In this document: in pieces, positions 23,007-35,700 of the stretch | How the letters are laid out: each line of letters begins with the position of its first letter | How positions within the stretch are numbered: the first letter of the stretch is position 1 | Assembly (NCBI GenBank): GCA_026214975.1 | Contig: CM047813.1 | Location: 28,342,797-28,406,796, forward strand | Direction of reading: 5' to 3' | Origin: Gentiana macrophylla | Lineage: Eukaryota > Streptophyta > Magnoliopsida > Gentianales > Gentianaceae | DNA: 64,000 nucleotides | Made by a program: the position numbers and the translations under genes | The notes under the pieces: model-generated | The model's input: the letters and a program-made list of their open reading frames with translations, nothing else | The model's database searches: none | Told to the model about the DNA's origin: nothing

Positions 23007-23794
23007 AGAAGCTTTTTGACTTGAGTTAAGTTAAAGTTTGATTATTATTTATAACACAACTTATATGTGATAAATTGATATTGAATTAACACCTGATAGT
23101 GAATTGACACCGTTGTGGGTTAGGTTTGTTAGGTGTTCTTATTGTAATCAAATTAGGTTAGATTGTATCTGACGCCGTGTTGAGTTAGTTCGAGGATCTT
23201 CTGAGTGCAATCTCTATGAGAGAGTTAGTTTTATTGTAAATTTGGTCTAATTTGGTATTACAAAAATCTTTCGTCTTTTGGTGAAAGAAAAACATGAAAT
23301 TGATATTGAATTGAATTCTACTACGTCATCACAATTCGATCATGCACTTACTTTATTCATTCTATCACATTGAACCAAATTTTGTCACATATTACATCTT
23401 ATATATATACTAATGTCATTGAAATCTTAGACTTACGGTATGTGACAAAAAACTTATTGATTAATTAGATGATATGAAGATGTCTTAACATGATATACAA
23501 AGCAACATTATAATACAAGAGATCAACGCATGGCATCAATTATTCATACAATACATTGTATAATTAAAGATGTCAACATGTGATGCATCATGATATTGTG
23601 AAAATGAAGAACATCCACAAGATCAAAGGAATGATTTGAGGGCTCAATGCAACTCAATGGATCAACTTGGCACTACACTACATAATACAAGTGTTCACCT
23701 TCTTCTCCCAACAGATGAAAGGAAACTTTAGATGCTTTTTATTAAAAATGGTTAAACCCTAATCACAATGGTCTTCATTTCCCTTGTCCCACGG

Positions 23795-23956
23795 GATAGT
23801 GGAGATGTTAATCAGGTAACCTAGTGGTTCAAAATCACGAACTTACCATTATACCAAACAGACTGAAAGAAGCCGACCGTCCCACATGATGAGTTAAGAT
23901 GTTAACCAGGTAACCTGGTGGCTTATAGTTATGAGTTTACTATTATACCAAACTGA
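23795..23956. repeat. ~83-bp direct duplication
   Basis: CCCAC-GAT...GATGTTAAYCAGGTAACCT and later TTACYATTATACCAAAC occur twice (from 23798 and from 23881). This is an old diverged duplication of a non-coding repeat. Confidence 0.6.
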
Positions 23957-24263
23957 TGTGAATCTCGTTGAAAAGAAATAAATTAACTCTATTATTTTTG
24001 TTATTGTGCTCGTGAAGACTATTTGGAGTTTTTGTTTATTTTTAGTTATTATTTCTTTTGTTTAAGTCTGTATTTGTCCCACATTGCTTAGTTTGTTATT
24101 TTACTTTAGGTTTGTAGTCTATATAAAGACATTTGAATCATTATGATCATCAGACATTATTGAGTGAAATTTATATCAAGCTCTCAAGCTTTTTGTGAGT
24201 ATTCTTATGCAGAATATCTGAAATCTGAACTCATCAAGGTTTTGAGCATATCAAGATTTTTAG

Positions 24264-24330
24264 TTACGAGTTAGCTAAGGAGTTCTTAGTTACGAGTTAG
24301 CTAAGGGGTTCTTAGTTACGAGCTATGATG
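24264..24330. repeat. Tandem TTAGTTACGAGTTAGCTAAGG
   Basis: Three units in a row (the third ends in a changed form, GAGCTATG). A further partial unit, GGTTACGGTTAGCTAAG, appears at about 24952 on the far side of the next element, so that element probably inserted into this array. Confidence 0.65.
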
Positions 24331-24798
24331 TACCGACACTTCAATCTGGTCGCCGTGCGCTGTGTCCGACACAATACACGACACGACACGTTGCGACACC
24401 GTGTCCGACACGTGTCAGCTGATTAAATTAATATTATGTAAATTTTAAATATCCGACACGCTTCCGGCACACTGTCGACACTCCCTGACACGGCACCGAC
24501 ACTCCTGAACCAAATTTTTAATTTTTTTCTTTATTTAAGTTAGTCCAATGGAAACGTTAAAATACACGATTTTCATTTATATGATAATTAAATAAATAAT
24601 ACGTCGTATCAAGTTTATATGTTTTTTTGTTGATAAACAATCATTTTTACAATTTGTAATATTTTGAAGGTCAATCACAACTTCTTTTGGCACCATATAA
24701 AGGTCAAATATCTATTCTAGATATTTAATAGAGCTTATGTAATATCTATCTTATTTTGTTTAGTTTTTTCCGATGTTTACAAATAATTTTTTATGATA

Positions 24799-24860
<62 letters not shown>

Positions 24861-24952
24861 GTGTGGCATGCGTGTCGTGTCCTTAAATTTTGGAATTAAG
24901 CCAGATCGCTGTCGTCGTAGTGCGACGTGTCCGTGTCTCAGGCAAACATAGG
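24328..24952. mobile_element. GTGTCCGACACG-rich MITE with (AT)n core
   Basis: Both ends carry runs of GTGTCCGACACG/CGTGTCGTGTCC in inverted orientation, the left at 24340-24510 and the right at 24860-24945. The middle is AT-rich, with about 60 bp of (AT)n at 24800-24860. CTATG lies at both outer ends. No coding sequence. The class (hAT or other) cannot be decided from the decayed ends. Confidence 0.5.
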
Positions 24953-25049
24953 TTACGGTTAGCTAAGACTCATGATCTTCGCTTTATTGATACTTTTAAT
25001 CGGTCCTTAGGCAAATTCGGATCCGATCCGTTTACGGATCACATCAGCT

Positions 25050-26073
25050 TATATAAGTTTGAGGGCAAGAATGTCATTATGGTGATTGTGGACAGGCTAA
25101 CAAAGTTGCTCATTCCCTTACCTTTGATAAAGGATACATTGCTGAGGTGGTTGCCACAGTGTATCTTACTAAAGTGTACAGATTACATGGGGTGCCTGAC
25201 AGCATTGTTTCTGACAGGGATAAGGTTTTTACTTCAGAATTTTGGAGCTCACCCATGAAGTTAGTGGGGTGAAACTCTCCTGCAACATTACATACCATCC
25301 ACAAGTTGATGGGAACACAGAGAGAGTTAACCAATGTATATAAATGTATCTCATGTGTATGTCCTTCCAGAGACGTAGAAGGTGGAAGAAATGGCTTTCT
25401 TTGGCCGACATCAGTATAACACCAGTTTCCACATTACCCTCAACATTACACCTTTTGAGGCTTTATATGGTTATGCTCCTATTTCCCTACCTTTGGGGAG
25501 CTTTGCTCAAGAACAGTATACAGATGTAGGGGAATTCTTGAAACAGAAGCAGATTGTACTAAAAGAACTGAAAAACCAGTTGGAAGAGGCCCAAGCTAGG
25601 ATGAAATTCTATGCGGATCAGCACAAAAGAGAGAAGGAATTTGCTGTTAAGGACTATGTCTTCCTTAAGCTGCAACACTACTTACGAAATTCAGTGGCTT
25701 TGAGGAAGAATTTGAAGTTATCAGCCAAGTATTTTGGTCCTTTCAAGGTCATAGCCCATGTTAATGAGGTGGCTTACAGACTTCAGTTATCCCCAGAAAC
25801 CGAAATCTACCTTGTGTTCCATGTTTTTTTACGATGAAGAAGTACATTGGGGCAGCAGTGCAGCCATCAGTCTCCCTACCTATCACTAACCAACATGGTG
25901 AGGCGGTTGTGTACATAGAAAAGGTGTTGCAAATCAGTTCTGTCAAGAGTTACAACAAGGTTGTGGTTCAATGGAAAATAAAGTGGCTTAATTTGGTTGA
26001 AGATCAAGCAACATGGGAGGATGCAAACTTCAACATTTCCCATTTCCTAGAATTTCCCCTTCCTTGTGCATAA
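25050..26073 (+). pseudogene. Ty3/gypsy chromovirus integrase and chromodomain, truncated
   Basis: A 5'-truncated gypsy pol. GKNVIMVIVDRLTK (integrase core, about 25064) is followed by RLHGVPDSIVSDR-type sequence in shifted frames, NITYHPQ-DG-TERVNQC and LHLLRL/PFEALYGYAP. A long clean frame at 25382-25837 holds the integrase C-terminal region (RREKEFAVKDYVFLKLQHY-like, KLSAKYFGPFKV, NEVAYRLQLSPE). The tail at 25920-26060 reads KVVVQWKIKWLNL, then ATWEDA, a chromodomain that marks a chromovirus. Frameshifts near 25140, 25260, 25430 and 25830 and the missing gag, protease and RT make it inactive. Confidence 0.85.
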
Positions 26074-26096
26074 GCAAGGTCTTTTTGGGAGGGTGA

Positions 26097-26294
26097 TGTT
26101 AGGAACTAGTTAATTTCTCTAGTGCTACTAGGTATTTCTAGATGTGGATTAGGTGTCTCTCTTACCTCCTTGAGCCAAGATGTATATAAGGGATGTCTGT
26201 GTTGTATCATTGCTCACTTTTGATGCTAATAAAACTATCATTTCCCGCCTATCCTCTTCTCCTCTCTATTTTCCCTTCCCCAAATTCTGTTACA
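26097..26294 (+). repeat. Short 3' LTR of the chromovirus
   Basis: Follows a purine tract (TTTTTGGGAGGGTGA) right after the pol stop. It starts TGTTAGGAACTAG and probably ends CTGTTACA, about 198 bp. AAGATGTATATAAGGG is a plausible TATA region and AATAAAAC a poly(A) signal. The end could instead be the next GTTACA at 26304. Confidence 0.6.
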
Positions 26295-26787
26295 AACAGT
26301 TACAAAACCCTATTTTTGATGCAGCGATAGAGAAATAAACCAGTTGGATTATAGTTGTTTTTTCCGACTTTGACCAGAATATCCAACTTACATTGGACAG
26401 TATAAAATCATTGAAGAGTCTCCGCGTAAAAATTATCACGTTTGATTCCTTGAAGTTTTCCATCAAACTTATACTAGCTAGATAGAGGATTTTACAAGAA
26501 CAAGTGATTTCTCATTGATTCTTTTGTGCCCAAATGAAAAGGGATTGTTTTGTCTGTACAAGAATCCAAAATGTGTACATTGGCAGTTAATCTTGTTACA
26601 ACATCAAAAAGCTAACCAGTGCTCTTGAGTGGGAAGAACAACTGATTTTATGGGATCAATTTCATTAGACTATTCACACCTTAAGTTACTACTACACTAT
26701 ATATTCTGCAATGTTGTGTTTCCGGCCACGAACAAATTGATGGCCTCGATGCCAATGACTGAGAGATTTTCACTTTCCAGGGTGGCC

Positions 26788-29700
26788 TCACCTCCGACGA
26801 TCCTTTTCTTTCTCCTTGTTTATTCGATTCTGAAAAGCAGAAACTGATTGATTCTTTGATTTCAAATCAGTATCTTAAACACTAAATAAATGAAACATGA
26901 TTTATTTTTTTTCAATTAGTCCAGTGATTTAATTAAATACCTTATGTTTTGCATCTTGTAGTTCAGTTTCTAGTTTATTAATCCGTCGCTTCATTTGCTC
27001 GATTGCTTCTTCCGCGGCTGTTGGATTTATATCCTGTGCTGACCTCGTTATTCCAGCTGCCTGCATTTTTTCATGATTTTTCGATTTTGGTTAATACAAT
27101 CATTTTGTTGCTTCAAAAGATGAAGAAAAGCTTCCAATTTTCCATTAAAAAGTCTAATTTACCTTTAATATGCTGGTGCACAAGCTGACCAACTCATGTG
27201 CTAATTGCAGTCTTTCAGCTTCAGTTTCCTATTTCGAAAAGGATTAGTGAAGGAAAATCAGTATCTTTATTGCTAACAAAGTCAGATTACGTGTCAAGAT
27301 TAGAATTAAAGTTAAATTGCTGACCTTCAACTTCTTGGATAACCTCTCCTCCTCATCCAAATCAATGCAAGGTATTCTACATCTAGCTGATCGGTACTTG
27401 GCTAGTTCTTCCCTCACTCGTGTTAGATTAGCCTCTGTTTTTCGCAGTTTCTCACCGAGTTCCTCGTTTTGATTCTTCAAGTTGTTGTTTTCTTCCTGCT
27501 CCATATAGTGAAGGGAAACGAGTTAAAAGACTATTCCTGCTTCTTTTTGCTAAGTTGTCGTGTTTGATGTAAGAAAAAAGTGATTGCTGCACTAATTTCA
27601 CTAGAGAATATACAAATCGCCCCACCACAGCAGCAGCTTCAGTAAGGAAACGACTTGCCTTGATTTTAGCATGATGATGGATCCGTTGTTGGATATTCTG
27701 TTGACCAGACAGCCTCCTTACTTCTGCTTCGAGCTCCATAGCCTTCTTCTTGTGATTTACATTTTCCGTCTGAGCGGATAAACATGGGGCACACATATGT
27801 CCAAGAAATTGATTAGCTGAGATTACATTACCACAACCACATCTGCTAACACTAACATGAAAGAAAATGCATAGTAATAAATAGCTAAAAATTCAACCTT
27901 GATCATCTCATTCTGTGTTTGCAGCATTTGATCTCTTTGGCGTAATGTTTCCAGTGTTACTTGAGCAGCAATTAACTCGGCTTGTTTTTTGTCAATTTCT
28001 TCCAGCCATCTTCAAAAAGTAAATATATTTTTCTTCAGATCATCTGAAAATTAATGCATCAAAGCAAAATAAATGCCATACTGCTGCTAGAGATTGCATT
28101 TCATTACCCTTTCCTCTCAATGTTAAACGCATTCAGCTGCTGCTTCAGCTTATCTATCTCCTCTTCCTGTATACATAAAAAGTTTGGAATATTATGTAAA
28201 TTTCTTCAGCAAGAACCATACCTTTTCCACATAATTAAGCATTAAGTACCTTAAATTGAGCTTCAACGTCTTCATGCTCTACTTTCTGGGTTAGTGTTCG
28301 CAGTTCTTGTGTATTGAGCAAGGTCTGATTTTGACAATAAAATTGCTCTGTTAATATTTATTAATTCCAGAAGCTCAATACTTGACCGAGATATGGATTC
28401 ATAAGAATGAGAGAATAGTTTGTATGCAAATTACCCCACAACTATTCATGTTCAGCTTTACACCCAACAAATCACGGATAACATCATGGGTCATGCTATC
28501 TGCTGTAGCTAATCTAGCCTTCAACATGAATATCTGCATCGAAAATAGCATAGAATTTGATCATTCATTGATAAGAATTCAAACAAGGGACACGACAGGT
28601 GTAATGCTCATGTACCAAAATCTACCTCTTTTTGTCTACTGTTTGCTAGAGCCTCGAGTTCTTCAAGTCGATGCCTTCCCGCGCTAAGTTCTTCCTCTTT
28701 CTCAGACTTCATTTGTTGAACTAGTCCCAGTCCAATGCATTTGAAAGGGGAACCAGAACCCCTAGATTTTGAAGCAGTTTTCTCCAATTTATTAGCGGAG
28801 GAATTTGAGCCATGAATAGCAGGCATGTCCTGTTTGACTTGCTCCAGCATAGCTTCTAGCGTCTTGAACTGTGTTTCAAAAATATTTTTTCTTTTGGTTA
28901 AAAAAATAAAAAGAGCGGTTCAAAACGCTATCTGATCTGATGTGACACAATTATGATTTACCTTTTGCTTATACTCAGATGCTTGGGCCTCTGCATGCAA
29001 ATTAACCTCAGATATATGAGACTTGCATCTCGCTATCTGTTGCACGTGCTAAACGGTTCATTAAATGGTTCATTTCAGCTAACATAAAAATAATGGTGAG
29101 AACCTTTCACAGCATCACAAGAAAAAATTACCTCAGCATCCCTTTCAGCTAATTCAATCTCTAGAATTTCCACGAGCTTAAGGTTTTCTTGCAAGCTCTT
29201 TTCTTTATCCATCAGTTTCCTAAACAAAGATGAAATTAGTATCAAAAGACTTGAAAATAAGGTAATGTTGCATCCATAAATTTTATTTCTTGAAACCTCT
29301 TCACATCAGCGTCATAGATTTGCACGCTGTGCATTTGTTGCTTGACAGTTTCAAGTTCTGTTTCAAGCTCTTCCCTCTGTAATCGTTGCTTTTCAGCTTC
29401 TTCTATAAGAATGTCAACCTGGGAAAGATGCATGTAAAGGATAAGCATTCCATTCTCGACTTCAAGACGATCTTTCTCAAGTGACTAGCTTATTGACTAC
29501 CTTATTTTCAAGTGCATTCACAGTACATTCGAGCTCTTGTATAGATCGTTCCAGTAGCTTCACCTCCTCCTCCTTGTTTTCAAACTGGGATTTCATAGCT
29601 TCTGTTTCCTATTGACAATAACAAAAATAATAAATAATAAAAAAGGAAGGCTCTGAAAATAAAAAGCAGTCCCGGTCTTCATTACCTCTCGAGCTTCTGC

Positions 29701-32700
29701 AAGCTGTGCTCCTTTTTCATCTGCCAGATCTCGTTCGATCTCAACCTCTTTTGTCAGTGTTAGAAGTTTTTCATGTAGATCATCCCTTTCATCAGTAACA
29801 TTGTTCAAGCTATTTTCTAACAACTTAACTGTGAAGCTCATTTCATCCAGGGCACTACCCACCTCAGCAATCTCTTTTTCCAGGCTCTCGTTCACGCGCC
29901 TTTCATCAGTCAACTCTTCTTCAACACCTTCTTTGGCTTCTTCAACTTCTTTTTTGCTTTCTATGAGCTCAATAGTTTTGCTGGAGAGAAATCTGACAGC
30001 CTCACGCTCTTTTTCTAAATCAGACTCGAGAGAGGATAACATACGTGTTCTTTCCTGAAGCTCAGCCTCAAGTTTTTCGACTTTTGCAATGTTTTCTTCA
30101 AGACAAGCTGATTTAGATTTTAGTTCTTCCTCCAAGGCTCCTACAGAGGCATTTAAAGATTCCACTACATCCTTATGATCCTTACTATTTGATGCAGACT
30201 CTTGTAACAATCTCATATCGAAAAGCAGCCCATTAAGAAGTTCATCTTTTCTAAACAGCTCTGTTTGAAGTGTAACTGTTTCAGATGCCAGATCTTTTGC
30301 TAGCTTCTCCATGTGCTCAAAATCATCCATGAAATGTACTATCCTTTCAAATTCTATGAGCACCTCTTTAAGCAAGGTGTCTGTACAGTTAGAATCATCT
30401 GAGAGAAAGTTGCAAAGTTTGCTACCTGCAGCTTGCACGTGTTCCACTGAATCAGCACATTTCATAAGGTTCAAACTTAGGGCATTCAAGCACTCCCCTT
30501 TCTCTTGCAAGTTTTGTGTAAGCTCGTTTCTTAAGCCGACATTCAGTTCCTGCAATGAATGGACTTTATCGACTTGAATCTGCAAATCCTGTTCTTTTAG
30601 CTGTAAATCGTCCATGATCATGGATTTAGACAGTTGCACGTCATTTAGCTCTGCCTTTGCTATGTCCAGATCACTCTGCATGTTGAGCATATGTTCCTCT
30701 AGAGCACAAATATTAGCTCGTAACGTCTGGTTCTCCACATCAAGGTCTTCTACGCGTCTTAACAAAGATTCAAGTTTAGCCTTCTTGTCCTCCAAATCTT
30801 GAGAAACCAAACAGTGTTCTGTCTTTGATTTCCCCATCTCAGATTGTAGTGCATTTTCTAACAAACAATTTCTTGTTTGCAATGTCTCATTTTGCTGCTC
30901 AAGGGCAGAAATTCGGCATGAAGAATGTTCAAGAGCTGCTTCAAGGTTACTTTTCAGATGATCATTCATAGACTCAGCCTCTTTTAATGCCTGAAAATCA
31001 ACGAGATGAGCTTTGTGTGATTCATCCATCTGAACTATTCTTGAATTCTTTTTCTCGATCTCACTCAGTAATGCTACCTTTTCCAGTTCTGATATTTCCA
31101 GTTTGTTCAGTACAAAAGAGTGTTCAATCTGGTTTTCTTCCAAGATTGATTCTCTTAGCTGCGCATCAATACTCCACAAAATCGTCTCTTTCTTGAAGAG
31201 TTCAGCCGCTTCACGTATTTCCTCCGAGTTTGCATGTACGGCACCAAGTTCCTTTAACTTACATGACATGATCAACAATTCAAAATCCCTTGCAGAAAGA
31301 TTCATCATGAAATTTTCCTCCTGAGAATTGAAGATTTCTTCTTTTTCCTTCAACAATCTTTCTTGATCTAATAGAGATGCCAACACATTTTTATTGCTGA
31401 GATCCACATCAGCCATTATAGCACTGAGTTCTGATCCCATGGAATTGGATCTTTGCAGCATTAGCTCCTCCTGGAGTTGTAAGTCCAATATTTTTTGCTC
31501 AAAAGTGTTCAACTTGACACTGACTTTTCCTGTTTCATGTTCATGTCTTGATATACGATCAAAGCTGTTTTTAATGTCGGCCAATAGCTTCCCCTCAAGA
31601 ATCCTGCACCTTTCAAGTTCTCTCTTCGACCTAAAATTATGCTCCCTTAACTCAGATATAACAGTGTTAGATTCGTCTACCCCATGGTGTAGAAAACTAT
31701 TCTCTGCATTCAATCCAGATACAGTTTCTAACAAAATTCCGATATGGCAAAGGTGTAGCACAGACACTGCACTGTCCCTCATAATAATCTCAGACCAGAT
31801 GTCCTCAAGACATGACTTCATCAACTTCATTGCGCCGTCAAGTTGAGATTTTACGGCCAGGCAATCAGAGGCCAACGACATAAAATCTTCCATGGATGCT
31901 TCTTTTACCTGTGAAGTCATAGTCTCCAACTCCTGCATAAAGTACTTCATTGTCACTGTATCTGACTTGATTTGTTTCTCTAGTTCTTGATTGCATTGGT
32001 CCTTCAAATCATTCATTGACTGCAAGCTTTTGACTTTTTCGCTCAGGACATTGCAATTGTTTGTCGACAAAATCTCTTGTTCCTTTATCTTCTTAATGTC
32101 CCGCTTTAGGGTTTTGTTTGCTATCACTAGCTCGTTGATCATTGTATCTGCTTCTTTCAAGGTGTCTTGGACCTCCTCAAATTTCGCAACAACGCATGTT
32201 GCTTCAGTGGCTTTCTGTACAGCAACTACCTTTGCATCAGAGAGTTCAGCCTCAAGCAACTGTAAAAACCAAACGTTATGGTACGTTATTCAAAGGACTA
32301 ATATAACATATGGTAATTTCACAAACTATGCACTCTTGCATGACAAAACTGGCATATTGATGTGTTCATTTTAAACAGTATATCTGAACTGCATACATAA
32401 TTTCTGCGAACTGGTGCCTATATCGACCTATTAAGAAAGCTGAAATCAGAGATCAAAAGCAACATCAGCACTTAGCCTGATTTGGTAAGAGAAATTTGAT
32501 GGCATACCTCCTTGTGGAACCTGTAGGTGGTACCAGAGTAGTGCACAAATTCTTCAAATCCCTTCAATTTACCATCCAGAACCCCCATTTTCGTTTTGAG
32601 TTCTGCTTCAAAATTATCCATAGCTGTTTGTAAATTGAATCCTTGATTCATTATGGATTCAATGCACCTTCTACTTTCTGTTTCAGACATGCGGAGTACG

Positions 32701-35700
32701 TCCTTCTCATCGTGCAATTTGGCCATCTCAGCCTTCACGCCTTTTAAGCTTTCAAGAGCAGACTCTATTTCCTTCTTCAGAAGATTAATAGTTGCATCTC
32801 TACGAATCGAACCCCCAATTAAATTCCTTGGACAATTGTATTCATTTAGATCCTTTCTATTTCCATCTGATTTCTCTTCTGTGTCAGTAGGATATTCGGG
32901 AGATTTCATGCAGCTGGAGGCTTCTCTTCTTTCAAAACCTGTCTGCAGACAAAATATCACAACCCATGGAATTCAAGAAATAAATAAAAAACAGTAAAGT
33001 AATGTTCAAAATTCAAATCAATTTAAATTAAGTAAAGTATTGCTTTTATAGTAGGTTTTTCCTAATGTTACCGTTGCGTCTCCTGTTTCATCAGTAGGGA
33101 AACAAGCAGAACTTCCAATTCCTTCAGTATAATCTTTCATGCAAGACCTTACTGCAGAAACACCATTCTTTAGCTCAGTGAGTTTCTCCTCAGTTTTCAA
33201 GATGTCAGCTTCTTCATGCTCTTCCATCTGCTGCTTTAGAGCATTAGCATGCATCTGCTCTTCATATATCTGCATTCTTAAGCCGCTGCAACTCTCCTGA
33301 AGTGTTTCTATTTCTCTTTGAAGAGACTGAATCTGCTTCTCAGCTTCTGAAGCCTGATGCTGGATAACGTCATCTTTTTTCAAGCACAGTTCCTCATTTT
33401 CAGCAAGTTTAGTTGCCAAAGCCTTGCTTTCACCGAGATGCTGAGCATTAAGTTCAGACAACCTGCTCAAGGCCACAGAAACAGCCATTGTGCAGGTTGT
33501 TATCTCTCTTAGTTGATTCTCTCGATGGTCTAACTTGTTCCTCAGATTCGAGACAATGGATGCTTCAGCAGCCAGCTGCGAAGTCAGAAGGGTAATGTTT
33601 TTGTCTTTTTCTTTGCATTCCTCCTGATGAGCTTCAGTCATAACCGCAGCTGCACCTTTCAAGGATCTCAGCATGGATTCCATCTCAGTTTTTTTCACAA
33701 AGACGTCTTCCAAACATTGGTTTAGCTCTTCAATTAACAAATCCTTTTCTACGATATTTTTAGTCATTTTTCCAACTTGTTCAGAGATCCAACCTCTTTT
33801 CTGAGGATACGACTTTGATATAATCTCAAGCTGATCAGATGCGTCTTCAAGAGATTCATGCCCGTTTGCAAGAACCGCTTCAACCTCACTAGTCAGCAAC
33901 GCCAATTCTTCAGACAACTTTCTTGCATCTTCTTCTTTGTCCTGCAACTTTTCATTTAGCTTCATGTTTTCTTGATTTAAGGTGCTTAATTGTTCTTCCA
34001 TTCTTTTAATTTCAGCTTGAGAATTTGCAAAGTTTTTGCTGGTCTCCATCTCTTTCAAGCTACTAGCCTGGAATTCATGCTGAAGAACAGCGAGTTCTTC
34101 CTGAAGGCACACAATTACCTCTGCTGTTTCAGCTTCAACCTGTCTCCGCACTTCATCCATTTCTTCCTCATTGGATGCCTGAAACACTTTATCGTGTTGG
34201 TACCTCTGATTCAATCTCTTCGCTTTCTCAAGTGATTTGTGCATCTTGTTCAAATTTTCTTGTAATGGAGAATTTCCATGTTCTGTGTCCTTATGTAGAT
34301 TTCTGAATTCCCGAAAATGAGCCTTCTTGAAAGAAGATAGTTCAAGCTCTTTCTTCTGCAAGAGTTCTGCATAATGACTATTACTGTTTTTCAGATCTTC
34401 TATCTCATTGATTGCCAAAAGTTGTTGGGACTCAAGAGCATCAATAACTGATTTCGCTTCATCGAGTTGTTTCTGGACAGATTCACATTGTTCAGTTAGC
34501 AAAGAAGCTTCTTTATGTGATAACTCGAGCTTTAAGGACAAAGATTTTGCATTTTTCTCCACGTCAGAACGGCATGACCTCTCTTCTGTAAGAATGGCTT
34601 TCAGAATATCCAGTTCCAATTGTAAATGCAAGCTCTCTTCTGGTTGCGGATTTACATCTTTATTCCATGACTCGTTCCTCTCTTCCATGGCGTCCGGTAC
34701 AGTATGACTATTGAGGTACGGAGCTTCTGATATTGGCTCCTAAAAAAAATTACCATCATCCTTAATTTAGCTCATGTCATAAACAATAATACGAAGATAC
34801 ATCTACTTGATTTTGAGAATTTTCTATTTTTCTCATTCACGCGTAAACATAATTGTACATTTGCATGCAAATTAGTCACCTTAATGACTTCAGCAGTGCT
34901 AGCATGGTCATGGATCACAGAACTAGTTCTCGTCATAAAAGCTCGTAACTCTTCAATATCCCTGTCAAGGAAAGCTCAAGTGAATCACATCTTCATATAA
35001 GAGAAGTAAATAATGGAGGACACTCGATAAAAATGATGATTAATCATCAAAATTGTCAATCATGTAAGATTGGATGATATAGTGGAAAGTGCATACCCTT
35101 GGAGCTTTGTGTTATTCTCCATGCAACTGCTTAGCTTACTCCTGCATTCCTCTAATTCGGATTGGGTCCTTTTTAACTAGTACATGAAGAAGAAAATTTC
35201 ATTATTTTAAGTTTGAAAACGGAAACTTGGAAATAGGAAACTGGGAATCCAAACCTCAAGTTTGAGCGAATCGTTCTCTTTCATAACATTTATAACCTCC
35301 TCCTGTGCCAATAAGGAACAATATTCACATTTTAGAGGGATGAATTTTAAGGGGCATCATCCGTGATTGAACCATAATTTGGGAAAGCAAGAGGAAAAAA
35401 AACTAAAGCTAATTTAGATAGTTACCGGAGAAGATTTCACATCTGGATGGTTAAGCTGTTTCAAGTGCCCATTAAGAAAGAGATATAGCTGTCAAGGAGA
35501 AAAGGACTCATTAAAGCTATGTCAAGTTAAGATTTTTCAGATAACCATGGAGAAAAAACTGAAAAAACCTCATTGATATTAGTATGGTAATACCTGGTCC
35601 CGAAGCTCAGATATTTCAGCCAACAACATTTCTCTCTCTCCTTCTTCATAGAAATCTTGAAATCTACATAAAAAAGTACTTTCAAAGTGATTAAACTATT

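Noticed and set aside
24800..24860. (AT)n as a matrix-attachment or origin element
   Set aside because: A plain dinucleotide run in the middle of a MITE; nothing supports a function.
27003..34707. Many + strand frames inside the kinesin region (for example 31394-31846, 32653-32997)
   Set aside because: They lie exactly antisense to coiled-coil exons and reflect their codon bias.
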